From assembly GCA_002694745.1 (NCBI GenBank), contig NZMY01000013.1, positions 62,001 through 126,000 of the forward strand: 64,000 bases of DNA. The letters are read 5' to 3'. The notes beneath the pieces are model-generated. The model was not told where the DNA came from and searched no databases. It saw only the letters and a program-made list of their open reading frames with translations. How positions within the stretch are numbered: the stretch's first letter is position 1; each line of letters begins with the position of its first letter. The position numbers and the translations under genes are program-made. The stretch comes from Croceicoccus sp. (lineage in GTDB: Bacteria; Pseudomonadota; Alphaproteobacteria; Sphingomonadales; Sphingomonadaceae). Below, piece by piece: positions 48,306 to 58,098 of this stretch.

Positions 48306-49958
48306 ATGGCGAAGGATGTGAACTGGAGCTGCGAGGCCGATGTGGTCGTGCTCGGTTCGGGCGGTGCGGCCATGACGGCGGCCATCGCGGCGCATGATTT
48401 CGGCGCGAAGGACGTGGTGATCCTGGAAAAGACCGGCATGGTCGGCGGCACCACCGCCATGTCGGGCGGCATGCTTTGGATCCCCGGCAACCATCACCAG
48501 ATCGAAGCGGGGATCGAGGAGGATGACGAGGATGTCGTCGCCTATCTCGATGCGCTGGCGCCGGGCCAGCTCGACCCCGATACGCTGATGGCGTTCATGG
48601 AAACCGGCCCCGAAATGATCCGCTGGTTCGAAGATCACACCCCGGTGCGCTTTCACGCCTTTGCCGATTTTCCCGACTATCAGCCCTATATGCCCGGCGC
48701 GAAGCCCGACGGCGGGCGTTCGCTGGATAACGAGGCGTTTTCGTTCGAGCGGCTGGGCAAATGGGCGGCCCGCGTCAATCCCAGCAAGATGGCCTATCCC
48801 TTGCGCGGCAGCCTGATGGAAGCGACCACCGGCGCGCTGGACGAGGCGAAGCTGGCCGAACGGGAAGCGGGCGATTATCGCGGGCTGGGGCAGGCGCTCG
48901 CCGGATCGCTGTTCCTTGGCGTGGTGGAACGCGGCATTCCGGTTGAATTCGAGACGCGCGCCCGCCGGCTGGTCAAGGAAGAGGGCCGCGTGATCGGCGT
49001 CATTGCCGAGGATGCGGACGGCAAGGACATCGCCGTGCGCGCCCGCCGCGGGGTGGTGATCGCCACCGGCGGCTTCGAATGGAACGAGTCGCTGGTGAAG
49101 ACCTTTCTGCGCGGCCCCCTCACCGGCCCCGTCAGCGTGCCCGAGAACGAGGGCGACGGCCTGCTGATGGCGATGGAAGCAGGCGCTCAGCTCGGCAATA
49201 TGAGCCATGCCTACTGGATGCAGAGCGCGCTGGAATTCAAGCCGCAGCACCGCGACGCCAAACCCAATTACATGCTGGGATCGGACGAACGCGCCCGCCC
49301 CGGCGCGATCCTCGTCAATCGCAAGGGACAGCGCTTCGTCAACGAGGCGGCGAACTACAACGCCATCGGCAAATCGCTGCATGCGTTCGACGCGGGCACG
49401 CACAGCTATGCCAACCTGCCCTACTGGCTGATCATCGACCAGCGTTACCGCGACCGTTATCCCACATTCAACACGCCGGCGGGCGGGCCGGTGCCGTCCT
49501 ACATGATAGAGGGCGCGACGCTGGAGGAACTGGCCGAAAAGGCGGGCATCGATCCGGCAGGACTGGCCGCGACGGTCGCGCGCTTCAACGAGATGGTTCG
49601 CGGTGGCCACGACGACGATTTCCAGCGCGGCGACAACAGCTATGACAACTTCTACATGTGGGGGGACACCTCATACGACCCGCCCTTCCGCACGCTGGGC
49701 GCGATCGACCAGGGCCCGTTCTTCGCCGTGCAGATGGAGTCGGGCGCGCTGGGCACCGCTGGCGGGCCGAAGACCAACGCCAATGCGCAAGTGCTGGACT
49801 GGAACGGCGACGTAATTCCCGGCCTCTACGCAGCAGGCAATGCGATGGCCGCCGTTCTGGGCGAGGCCTATGGCGGCGCGGGCGGGACGCTGGGGCCGGG
49901 CATGACCTTCGGCTTTATCGCGGGCCGCCATCTGGGGACGCATATCCCCAATCGCTAG
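48306..49958 (+). CDS. FAD-dependent dehydrogenase of the 3-ketosteroid-delta1-dehydrogenase/fumarate reductase flavoprotein family
   Basis: A 550-aa flavoprotein. FAD binding: VVVLGSGGAAMTAAIAA at residues 13-29, VILEKTGMVGGTTAMSGG, and VVIATGGFEWN. The C-terminal GEAYGGAGGTLGPGMTFGFI matches the conserved active-site stretch of KstD enzymes (Tyr followed by Gly-rich loop). This supports 1,2-dehydrogenation of a 3-keto-cyclohexanone-type ring, though related flavoproteins act on other ketones. A strong palindrome and GGGAG ribosome site precede it. Its stop overlaps that of the convergent TetR gene in a CTAG. Confidence 0.88.
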   Translation: MAKDVNWSCEADVVVLGSGGAAMTAAIAAHDFGAKDVVILEKTGMVGGTTAMSGGMLWIPGNHHQIEAGIEEDDEDVVAYLDALAPGQLDPDTLMAFMETGPEMIRWFEDHTPVRFHAFADFPDYQPYMPGAKPDGGRSLDNEAFSFERLGKWAARVNPSKMAYPLRGSLMEATTGALDEAKLAEREAGDYRGLGQALAGSLFLGVVERGIPVEFETRARRLVKEEGRVIGVIAEDADGKDIAVRARRGVVIATGGFEWNESLVKTFLRGPLTGPVSVPENEGDGLLMAMEAGAQLGNMSHAYWMQSALEFKPQHRDAKPNYMLGSDERARPGAILVNRKGQRFVNEAANYNAIGKSLHAFDAGTHSYANLPYWLIIDQRYRDRYPTFNTPAGGPVPSYMIEGATLEELAEKAGIDPAGLAATVARFNEMVRGGHDDDFQRGDNSYDNFYMWGDTSYDPPFRTLGAIDQGPFFAVQMESGALGTAGGPKTNANAQVLDWNGDVIPGLYAAGNAMAAVLGEAYGGAGGTLGPGMTFGFIAGRHLGTHIPNR

Positions 49959-50542
49959 GTGGCGGACCCCTCGGGGATGAGGCTGGAGGCGACGAGGCGC
50001 AGGATTTCAATCTGCCGCGCCGGCGGCCAGCCCTCGGGATCGAACACCGCCTGCGTCGCGATTCCCGCCACATTGGACAACAGCGCCTGCGCCACCAGCC
50101 GGGCCTTTTCGCCATCCTCCATCGTGCCGGTCTGCAGGAGAGCGCGGTGGAACAAATCCACCGCCTCGCGGCTGCGCTGTTTCTGTTCGGTCAGGAATGC
50201 GTCGTCGCCCGTCGCCCTGCCCCAGAAGGCCAGCCAGATCCGCCAGCGATCCGCCCTTTGTTCGTCGAGCGGCAATATGGCGCCGATGCAATCCACCAGC
50301 GCTCCGCCTGCCTGCGCAGCGCGTTCGACCTCGGCGACGGTCTCTTCCATGCGCAGGCGATAGGCCGACAGCAGCAGATCCTGCTTGCCGCGAAAATAAT
50401 GCGACACGATCGAGGTACTGCAATCGGCCGCACGCGCGATCTCGCGGATGCTCGCGGCCTCAAGGCCGTGGCGCGCGATATGGGTCGCGGCAATATCCGC
50501 CACTGCATCGCGGCGGGCCTGATGGTCGACGATCTTGGGCAT
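49955..50542 (-). CDS. TetR-family transcriptional regulator
   Basis: A 195-aa regulator: AADIAATHIARHGLEAASIR, then the helix-turn-helix ADCSTSIVSHYFRGKQDLL. The C-terminal domain pattern (DEQRADRWRIWLAFWGRATGD) resembles BetI/TetR_C_6-like members. The ATG at 50542 was preferred to a TTG 15 bases upstream. Convergent with the KstD-like gene, sharing overlapping stops, and divergent from fdhD. Probable regulator of the flavoprotein through the palindrome at 48274 (inference). Confidence 0.9.
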   Translation of the reverse strand: MPKIVDHQARRDAVADIAATHIARHGLEAASIREIARAADCSTSIVSHYFRGKQDLLLSAYRLRMEETVAEVERAAQAGGALVDCIGAILPLDEQRADRWRIWLAFWGRATGDDAFLTEQKQRSREAVDLFHRALLQTGTMEDGEKARLVAQALLSNVAGIATQAVFDPEGWPPARQIEILRLVASSLIPEGSAT

Positions 50543-50670
50543 TGGCTGGGCGGGCAATCCATGGGCGGCATCGGAAACAGCGCCGTTCTTCCGTGAAATG
50601 GCGCATACCGCAAGCTGGCGATAAGACCAGACGCTTGCCCCGCCTGTCAGCGCTGCTAGCGTTCCGCCCG

Positions 50671-51471
50671 ATGAATGCCGCCGCGCCGCCCTATCCCCGC
50701 ACGATCCGCCTTGGCGAAGGACCGCCGCGCGATCCCCCGCGCGCGCTGGCGCAGGAACAGCCTGTCGCGTTCGAATTCAACGGGCTGGCCTATGCGGTGA
50801 TGCTGGCGACTCCCCGCGATCTTGAGGATTACGCGGTCGGCTTCACCCTTGCCGAGGGGTTGGCGGTCAGCGCCGAGGAGATCATCGCCATCTCCATCGC
50901 GCCGGTTGACAAGGGCACCATCGTGCGCGTCACCCTGCCCGACGCTCGCGCCCAACCATTGCGCGAACGCCTGCGGCTGCGACTTGTCGAGGGAAGCTGC
51001 GGCCTCTGCGGCCTCGAAAGCATCGAGGAAGTGCTGCGCCCCCTCCCCCGCCTGACCGCCCGGCCCCGCATCGATGCAGGCGCGATAGGCCGCGGTTTGG
51101 CCGGACTGCGCGATCACCAGCCGCTGGGGCGCGACACCGGCGCAATGCATGCCGCTGCCTTTTGCGACGCGGACGGCGCGATCCTGTTCGCGCGCGAGGA
51201 TGTCGGGCGGCACAACGCGCTCGACAAGCTGGTCGGCGCGATGATGCGCGCGGGCGCCGATCCCCGGTCGGGCTTCGTGCTGCTGTCGGCCCGCTGCTCG
51301 TGCGAGCTGGTGGAAAAGACCGTGCGGGCGGGCGTGCCGGCGCTGGTCACGATTTCCGCCGCCAGCGACCTCGCCCTGTCTCGGGCGCGGGAATCCGGCC
51401 TCACCCTCGTCTCGCTGGCGCGGGCCGACAGCGCGCTGGTGATGCACGATCCGCATGACCTTTTGGGCTGA
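50671..51471 (+). CDS. fdhD: Formate dehydrogenase accessory sulfurtransferase FdhD
   Basis: A 266-aa FdhD. The catalytic Cys pair is Cys110-x2-Cys113 in EGSCGLCG, with TGAMHAAAF, EDVGRHNALDKLVG and LSARCSCELVEKTVRAGVP as further family signatures. FdhD transfers sulfur from IscS to the bis-MGD molybdenum cofactor, a step needed for formate-dehydrogenase-like enzymes. No strong ribosome site is seen before the ATG at 50671. It is followed 78 bases later by a molybdopterin oxidoreductase gene on the same strand, its expected client. Confidence 0.95.
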   Translation: MNAAAPPYPRTIRLGEGPPRDPPRALAQEQPVAFEFNGLAYAVMLATPRDLEDYAVGFTLAEGLAVSAEEIIAISIAPVDKGTIVRVTLPDARAQPLRERLRLRLVEGSCGLCGLESIEEVLRPLPRLTARPRIDAGAIGRGLAGLRDHQPLGRDTGAMHAAAFCDADGAILFAREDVGRHNALDKLVGAMMRAGADPRSGFVLLSARCSCELVEKTVRAGVPALVTISAASDLALSRARESGLTLVSLARADSALVMHDPHDLLG

Positions 51472-51549
51472 ACCGCCCTTCTTCGTTTGAAAAGGGACCG
51501 ATGCGGCGGGACATTCGTTACCGTCGCAGCATCCGCGAAAGGACATCCC

Positions 51550-53853
51550 ATGGCCGACGATCTTCCCCGCCCGCACCAGTATGATTACGCCACCGGCGGC
51601 TGGGGATCCGTCAAGGGCATGACGCGGATCGAGCTGAAGGCCAAGGCCGCGCCCGGCGCATTGCTGACATTGAAGGACCAGAACAAGCCGGGCGGCTATA
51701 TGTGCTCCTCCTGCGCATGGACCAAGCCCGAGGATCCGCACGCGTTCGAATTCTGCGAGAACGGGGCGAAAGCCACGCTGTGGGACCTCACGATCGATCG
51801 CTGCACGCCCGAATTCATGGCGCGTCACACGGTGACCGAATTGCGCGGACTGGGCGATTACGCGCTCGAACGGCTGGGCCGCCTGACCGAACCGATGCGC
51901 TATAATCCCGCCACCGACCGGTACGAACGCGTCGCATGGCGCACCGCCTTTGACGAGATCGGCGCGCAATTGCGCCAGTTGGACCCAAAGTCGGTAACCT
52001 TCTACGCCAGCGGCAAGGCGGCGCTGGAACCGTCATACCTCTATGCCCTGTTCGCCCGCGCCTATGGCCATAACAATCTGCCCGACAGTTCGAACATGTG
52101 CCACGAGACGACCTCGGTGGGCCTCAAGAAGGTAATCGGATCGTCCGTCGGCACCTGCCAGATGGACGATTTCGACCATGTCGACGTCATCTTCTACATG
52201 GGCCAGAACCCCGGCACCAATTCCCCGCGCATCCTGCACACGCTGCAAAAGGCGGTGCAGCGCGGCTGCAAGATCATCGTCTTCAACCCGCTGAAGGAAA
52301 AGGGCCTGCGCGAATTCGTGAATCCGCAGAACCCGATCCAGATGACCATCGGCAAGCCGACCAGGATCGACCACATGTATTGCCAGGTGCGCCCCGGCGG
52401 CGACATCGCGGCGCTGATGGGCGTGTGCAAGCGCGTGCTGGAACTGGACCGCGAGGCGCGCGAGAAAGGCGCGGCAGACGTGCTGGACCGCGCGTTTCTT
52501 GACGCGCACACCACCGGCTTCGACGCCTTCCTCGCCAAGGTGGAATCGACCGGCTGGGACGAGATCGAGCGCGCCAGCGGCCTTTCCCGTGCCGAGATGG
52601 AAGAGGCGGGCGACATCTATGCCAAGGCGGGCAATGTCATGGGTATCTATGGCATGGGGCTGACCCAGCATGTCCACGGCTCGCAATCGATCGGCATGCT
52701 GGTCAACCTGCTGCTGCTGCGCGGCAATATCGGGCGCAAGGGTGCGGGATGCTCGCCCATTCGCGGCCATTCCAACGTGCAGGGCCAGCGCACTGTCGGC
52801 ATTACCGAGAAGGTCAAGCTGGCCCCGGTGGAGAAATACCGCGAATTGTTCGACCTCGAAACGCCGGAGGAGGACGGGCACAATACGGTCAGTTTCCTCG
52901 AAGGCGTGCTCGATGGATCGAACAAGGGTTATATCGGGCTGGGCGGCAATCTGGCGAAAGCCGTGCCCGATCATGAGCTTGTGCACGAGGCATGGGGCAA
53001 CATGGAACTGACCGTCCATGTCGCGACCAAGCTCAACACCACGCATTGCATGCCGGGAAAGAACAGCTGGATCCTGCCCTGCCTCGTCCGCGCGGAGGAG
53101 GACATGCAGGCCGGCGGCAGCCAGTGGGTCAGCATGGAGGACAGCTTCAGCCATATCTATGGCAGCCGATCGTCCCGCACCCCCGCCAGCCCCCATCTGA
53201 AAAGCGAAACCGCCATCGTCTGCGGCCTGGCCAAGGCAACGCTGCAAGGCAGCCACCCGAAACTGACCTGGGACGAATGGACAGACGATTATTCCCGCGT
53301 CCGCGACTGCATCGCCGCCACCTATCCCGACGAATTCCACGACATGAACGCCCGCATGAACAAGCCGGGCGGCTTCTATCGCGGCAATGCCGCGCGCGAG
53401 CGTGAGTGGAAGACCGATAGCGGCAAGGCGGAGTTCACCGATCCCACCACGCTGAACGCCTGCGGCATCGGCGACGCCGAGGGGCGCTTCCACCTCGTCA
53501 CGCTGCGGTCCAACGACCAGTTCAACACGACCGTCTATGGCCACGACGACCGGCTGCGCGGCCTGTCGGGCAGCCGCATGATCGTGATGATGAAGCCGGA
53601 AGACATGCGCGCCCATGCACTGGCCGAGGGCGACATGATCGCGCTGGTCACCGATGCGGGCGAGGCACCCGGCGGGCGCAATGAAACGCAGCGTCGGGTC
53701 GGCGGATTGAAAGTGGTGCCCTATGACCTGCCCACGGGAACGCTCGCGGGCTATTTCCCCGAGGTTAATCCGCTGATCCCGCTATGGTATCACGACAGGC
53801 TGTCGCAGACCCCCGCCAGCAAGGGCGTGCCCGTCCGCATCGAACGGGCCTGA
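51550..53853 (+). CDS. Molybdopterin (bis-MGD) oxidoreductase alpha subunit, FdhF/YdeP family
   Basis: A 767-aa molybdoenzyme. YMCSSCAW (Cys52, Cys55) near the N-terminus lies where the iron-sulfur region is expected. DSSNMCHETTSVGLKK places Cys184 where FdhF has its selenocysteine, and IYGMGLTQHVHGSQSI and RGNIGRKGAGCSPIRGHSNV bind the cofactor. The C-terminal domain has FNTTVYGHDDRLRGLSGSR. No twin-arginine signal is seen, so it is probably cytoplasmic. YdeP-type proteins are linked to acid tolerance and CO2/formate chemistry, but their reaction is poorly defined. Start at 51550 behind GAAAGGA. Confidence 0.92.
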   Translation: MADDLPRPHQYDYATGGWGSVKGMTRIELKAKAAPGALLTLKDQNKPGGYMCSSCAWTKPEDPHAFEFCENGAKATLWDLTIDRCTPEFMARHTVTELRGLGDYALERLGRLTEPMRYNPATDRYERVAWRTAFDEIGAQLRQLDPKSVTFYASGKAALEPSYLYALFARAYGHNNLPDSSNMCHETTSVGLKKVIGSSVGTCQMDDFDHVDVIFYMGQNPGTNSPRILHTLQKAVQRGCKIIVFNPLKEKGLREFVNPQNPIQMTIGKPTRIDHMYCQVRPGGDIAALMGVCKRVLELDREAREKGAADVLDRAFLDAHTTGFDAFLAKVESTGWDEIERASGLSRAEMEEAGDIYAKAGNVMGIYGMGLTQHVHGSQSIGMLVNLLLLRGNIGRKGAGCSPIRGHSNVQGQRTVGITEKVKLAPVEKYRELFDLETPEEDGHNTVSFLEGVLDGSNKGYIGLGGNLAKAVPDHELVHEAWGNMELTVHVATKLNTTHCMPGKNSWILPCLVRAEEDMQAGGSQWVSMEDSFSHIYGSRSSRTPASPHLKSETAIVCGLAKATLQGSHPKLTWDEWTDDYSRVRDCIAATYPDEFHDMNARMNKPGGFYRGNAAREREWKTDSGKAEFTDPTTLNACGIGDAEGRFHLVTLRSNDQFNTTVYGHDDRLRGLSGSRMIVMMKPEDMRAHALAEGDMIALVTDAGEAPGGRNETQRRVGGLKVVPYDLPTGTLAGYFPEVNPLIPLWYHDRLSQTPASKGVPVRIERA

Positions 53854-53871
53854 CGCCGCGCGGTCGTCTGC

Positions 53872-55212
53872 CTATTCCATCGCCTGATAGATCAGGGCGC
53901 GCAGCTTGCCGGGAATGTCATTGTCGCCCGAGGGGAGCAGCTGGACCATGTAGGACACGGTCAGGTGCTCCTTGGGGTCGACCCAGTACTGGCTGGCATA
54001 GGCCCCGCCCCAGCCGAATTCGCCTTCCGATCCCGGCTCGCCCGCCAGCCCCAGATCCTCGCGGATCGCGAAGCCGAGGCCAAAGCCCTTGCCCGCCGCA
54101 TAGCCGATCTCGGGCACGAGATGGTTCACCGTCATCAGCTCGACCGTCTTAGGGCTGAGGTAGCGCCGCCCGTCCAGCTCGCCGCCCCGCCGCATCATCT
54201 CGAGAAAACGGCTGTAATCCGCTGCCGTCGACAGCAGCCCCGCCCCGCCCGAAAACGCGACGCGCGGCCCGTCGAGATAATGGCCCTGCCCGAACGGCTT
54301 CTCGCTGCCCGCATTGGCGGCATCGGGCGCACGGCTGCTGCCGTCTTCCTCATCCGCATAGACCACCGCCAGCCGGTCCGCCTTGCCGCGCGGCAGATAG
54401 AAAGAGGTGTCCTTCATCCCCAGCGGCTCGATCAGCCGCTCGCGCAGGAACGCGTCCAGCGTCTGCCCGCTGATCGTCTCGACCACCACCCCAAGAATGT
54501 CCGTGTTATAGCCATAGACGAACGCCTCGCCCGGCTGCCGCGCCATGGGCAGCGCCGCCATGCGGGCGACGACGGCGGACACAGGCTCGTCCCGGTTCGC
54601 GAAATACCAGTGGGTGATCCCCGCCTTGCGCCATGCATCCTCTGCCGGACCGTCACCATAGGAAATGCCCGCCGTATGCGTCAGCAAGTCGCGGATCGTG
54701 ATCGGGCGCTTGGCGGGCACCACGTCATAGCCGCCCCCCTCGCGCGCCACGGCGACAGTCGTGTCCTGCCATTCGGGCAGATGCTTGCCGACCGGATCGT
54801 CGAGCAGCAGGCGGCCTTCCTCCACCAGCATCATCGCGGCCACGCTGGTCAGCGCCTTGGACTGAGAGGCGATGCGAAAGATCGTGTCCTCGCGCATGGG
54901 GGCCCGCGCCTCGCGGTCGCGCCAGCCCACGGCCCGCGAATAGACGTCGCGTCCGTCCTGCTGCACCATTACCACCGCGCCCGCGATGCGGTTCTCCTCG
55001 ACCTGCTGCTCCAGAAGGGCTGTGATGCGTTCCAGCCTTTCGGCCGAGAAACCATGCGCAGGTGCCTGCTCGGCAATGGCCGCGGTCTGCGCGGCGGCAG
55101 GCCCTGCCGGAACCGTCAGTGCCGAGAATGCCAGAATGGCGGGGAATATTTGCGCAATCACCGGTTTCAACCGCCGTCTCCCTTTCGTCATGTCCTGCCG
55201 CCGCGCGATCAT
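53872..55212 (-). CDS. Serine hydrolase of the beta-lactamase (class C / esterase) family
   Basis: A 446-aa secreted protein: signal peptide (cleavage near AAAQ, residue 41), then the SxxK catalytic motif SQSK at 116-119 and the YxN-type motif in YGYN. Family members are esterases, D-aminopeptidases or class C-like enzymes; sugar-ester esterases are common in glycan loci. Its ATG overlaps the GH31 stop by 4 bases, so it belongs to the glycan operon. Esterase activity on acetylated oligosaccharide is plausible but not shown. Confidence 0.88.
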   Translation of the reverse strand: MIARRQDMTKGRRRLKPVIAQIFPAILAFSALTVPAGPAAAQTAAIAEQAPAHGFSAERLERITALLEQQVEENRIAGAVVMVQQDGRDVYSRAVGWRDREARAPMREDTIFRIASQSKALTSVAAMMLVEEGRLLLDDPVGKHLPEWQDTTVAVAREGGGYDVVPAKRPITIRDLLTHTAGISYGDGPAEDAWRKAGITHWYFANRDEPVSAVVARMAALPMARQPGEAFVYGYNTDILGVVVETISGQTLDAFLRERLIEPLGMKDTSFYLPRGKADRLAVVYADEEDGSSRAPDAANAGSEKPFGQGHYLDGPRVAFSGGAGLLSTAADYSRFLEMMRRGGELDGRRYLSPKTVELMTVNHLVPEIGYAAGKGFGLGFAIREDLGLAGEPGSEGEFGWGGAYASQYWVDPKEHLTVSYMVQLLPSGDNDIPGKLRALIYQAME

Positions 55213-58085
55213 TTGCGCTGCACCTTCATCGCCGATCCGTCATAGACCAGCGCATATTCGCCATTGGGCGCAAAGTCGGGCGCCTGCGCCGCGCCGGGGT
55301 CATGGAAGCGCACCGATATGGCGCGGTTTCGCGCCATGCTGTCGAACTCGCCCTGCCGCGCGCCGATGGTCAGCGTGCCGCTCGCCTCGTCCCATTGCAG
55401 CGGGATTTCGGACCGCGCGCCCTGCTCGTATGCGCGGGTCGTGCCCTCATCCTCGTGCCAGATGAATTGGCCGTCCGCGCCGGTGAAGACATGCAGCACG
55501 ACCGGGCCATCGGGCTTCTCGCCGGTGTGCTGGATCGCGGGGCCGGTCGGGACGATGGATCCGGCGCGCACGAATACCGGTATGCTCTCCCGCGCGGCGG
55601 CGGCGGCGATCGCCTGTCCGCCGCGGTGGAATGCGCCGCTGCGCCAGTCGTACCAGTCGGCGCCTGCGGGCAGATAGACCTGCCGCTCGCGCGCTCCGAA
55701 CTCGGTAACAGGAGCTATCAGGAACGCCTTGCCGAACATGTACTGGTCGTCGATGTCCCACACGCGCCGGTCACCTGCGAAATCCATCGCCAGCCCGCGC
55801 ATGATCGAACCGTCGCGCCAGTAAGTGTCCGCCGCGACCGAGTAGATATAGGGCATCAGCCGGTAACGCTCTTCCAGCGATCCGACCATCGCATCGTACA
55901 TCGCCCGGTCGTCCTTCGCGAGTTCGTAGACCTCGCGGAACGGAAACTCGCCGTGGCTGCGGAACAGCGGGGTCCATTGCCCGAACTGGAACCAGCGCAG
56001 GTACAGCTCGCGCCATTCGTCCTGATGCGCGGGGTCCTGCTGCGTATAGCGATCCTCGACCGAAAATCCGCCGATGTCGTGCGTCCAGTTGGGAATGCCC
56101 GACATCGACAGGTTCACGCCCGCCGAGATCTGGTCGCGCAGATCGTCCCAGCGCGCCGCGACATCGCCCGACCACAGCGCCGAACTCGCGCGCTGGATGC
56201 CGCCGAAGCCCGACCGCGTCAGGATGAAGGGCCGCTTGTCCGGCTGCGCCTCGCGCAGGTTCTCGGCAAAGCCCAGCGCGTGGATCAGCGGATAGGAATT
56301 GAACACCGCAGCGCCGGGGCCGCGCGCGGTCGGGCCCATCTGGTATTTGCGCTCTTCGATCGAAAGGTTGGAGTGCCAGTCCGGCTCCACCGCATCCAGC
56401 CACCATGCATCGAAACCCTTCGACACCAACGCCTCGTCGATCTGCTTGAAATACAGGTCGCGCGCGTCCTTGGTATAGGGGTTGTAGAACGTATTGGCAT
56501 AGCCCGGCCCGACCCAGTCCTTCTGCCCCGCCTCAAGCGGACGGCGATAGAGGAAGCCCTGTTCGTCCAGCTGCTTGCCGTATTCCGTATCGGGATAGAA
56601 CTTGGGCCAGACCGAGATCATGATGTTGCCGTCCATCGCATGGACCTCGTCCACCATGCGATCGGGGTCGGCAAAGCGCGAGGCGTCGAATTCATGGCTG
56701 CCCCACCTGGGATCTTCCCAGTACCGCCAGTCGAGCACGATATTGTCGATGGGGATCCGCCGTTCGCGATAGGTGCGCAGCACGTCCAGCAGCTGGTCCT
56801 GCGTCTCGTAACGCTGGCGGCTCTGCCAGAACCCATAGGCCCATTTGGGTAGCATGACCGCCTTGCCGGTCAGCGCGCGATAGCCCGCGATGGCGCCGTC
56901 GATGCTGCCGTCGCCCGCGACGAAATAATAATCGATGCCCTTGCCCACTTCGGACGAGAGCCAGACCGAATGGCGATCCGCCTCGGGCAAGGGATCGCTG
57001 CCATACAGCGCGATATAGCCCTGGTTCGGCTCCCACTCGATCCGCAGCTCGACCGGCTCGCCCGCCTGCATCGGCAGTTCGAAATTATGGAACCAGGGGT
57101 TCCAGTTCTGCCGCCAGCGGTTCAGCACTTCTTCGCCATTGGCGAAGACCTTTACATAGCTCGACGAATAGAGCCGGAACTTGTGCGTGCCCGTCGCCTC
57201 GGGCCGGACGGTGCCGGTCCAGACCACCTTCTGCTTCTGCGCGGAGATGCCAGCGGTATTCTGCCCGCTTTCGGGCGTGGCGATGGTGCCCCCCTTCGCC
57301 GCCTCGGGCCATTTCGCCTGGTCGCGGATGAACTGGTAGTTGATCGCGGGCTCCACCTGCCGCACCGCCAGATCGTCGCCGAGGTAATATTCCGCCTGCC
57401 AGCCGGGCTTGCCATCGGTGGTGACGGTCAGGCCCCCCTCGTCCGCTCCGGCGCCGACAAGCTGCGGCGCGCGCGGATCGCCGAAGCGGGTGATGGATTC
57501 GTTGTCCCACAAGAGGCCATATCCCCGCGTCGAGACGAGGAAGGGCACCGCGATGTCCATATTGTGCTGGGCGAGTTCGACGTCCTCGCCATTATAGTTC
57601 ATCTGCCCGTTCTGGTGCTGGCCAAGGCCATAGATGCCCTCGTCCGTGCCGCGGTTGAACTGCTGGCTGATGGCGACGAAATCCTCGCCCTCGATCGTGA
57701 CGGGCCGGAACGCGCCGCGCCCCGCCTCGTCCAGCAGCACCGTGCCCGCAGAATCCAGAAAGCGCACATGCCCGTCCGCCAGCCGCACTTCGGCAGTGGC
57801 GGTGGGTGTCGCGATGGTGACCATCCCGCCGCTTTCGGTCAGGGTGAAATCATCGCTCGGCCGTTCGGTCACCATCAGGCTATCGGGCAGGTCGAAGCTT
57901 TCGTCCGGCAACGCGCTGACGCGAAAGCGCCCGTCGCCATAGACCAGCACGCGAAGCTGATCGGCAGGGCCGCTGTCGGGCGTGACGATCACGCCATGCT
58001 CCAGCCGCTCGACCTCTGCCGCGATGGCGGGAAAGGCGCTGGCCGACAATGCAAGCGCGGCAAGCGCGGAAAAACGGGTCTTCAT
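55209..58085 (-). CDS. GH31 alpha-xylosidase/alpha-glucosidase with inserted PA14 domain
   Basis: A 958-aa exported glycoside hydrolase: signal peptide ending SAFPAIAA, an N-terminal beta-sandwich, a PA14 insert (about 225-370, with GWQAEYYLGDD and VRPEATGTHKFRLYSSSYVK), and the GH31 barrel with nucleophile Asp564 in WWLDAVEPD and acid/base Asp641 in LWSGDVAARW. The PA14-containing arrangement is that of the xyloglucan alpha-xylosidase Xyl31A of Cellvibrio. The neighbouring GH35 supports xyloglucan-oligosaccharide breakdown. It lies between the GH35 (13-base gap) and the serine hydrolase (4-base overlap). Confidence 0.92.
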   Translation of the reverse strand: MKTRFSALAALALSASAFPAIAAEVERLEHGVIVTPDSGPADQLRVLVYGDGRFRVSALPDESFDLPDSLMVTERPSDDFTLTESGGMVTIATPTATAEVRLADGHVRFLDSAGTVLLDEAGRGAFRPVTIEGEDFVAISQQFNRGTDEGIYGLGQHQNGQMNYNGEDVELAQHNMDIAVPFLVSTRGYGLLWDNESITRFGDPRAPQLVGAGADEGGLTVTTDGKPGWQAEYYLGDDLAVRQVEPAINYQFIRDQAKWPEAAKGGTIATPESGQNTAGISAQKQKVVWTGTVRPEATGTHKFRLYSSSYVKVFANGEEVLNRWRQNWNPWFHNFELPMQAGEPVELRIEWEPNQGYIALYGSDPLPEADRHSVWLSSEVGKGIDYYFVAGDGSIDGAIAGYRALTGKAVMLPKWAYGFWQSRQRYETQDQLLDVLRTYRERRIPIDNIVLDWRYWEDPRWGSHEFDASRFADPDRMVDEVHAMDGNIMISVWPKFYPDTEYGKQLDEQGFLYRRPLEAGQKDWVGPGYANTFYNPYTKDARDLYFKQIDEALVSKGFDAWWLDAVEPDWHSNLSIEERKYQMGPTARGPGAAVFNSYPLIHALGFAENLREAQPDKRPFILTRSGFGGIQRASSALWSGDVAARWDDLRDQISAGVNLSMSGIPNWTHDIGGFSVEDRYTQQDPAHQDEWRELYLRWFQFGQWTPLFRSHGEFPFREVYELAKDDRAMYDAMVGSLEERYRLMPYIYSVAADTYWRDGSIMRGLAMDFAGDRRVWDIDDQYMFGKAFLIAPVTEFGARERQVYLPAGADWYDWRSGAFHRGGQAIAAAAARESIPVFVRAGSIVPTGPAIQHTGEKPDGPVVLHVFTGADGQFIWHEDEGTTRAYEQGARSEIPLQWDEASGTLTIGARQGEFDSMARNRAISVRFHDPGAAQAPDFAPNGEYALVYDGSAMKVQRK

Positions 58086-58098
58086 TGGCCGGTGCCTT

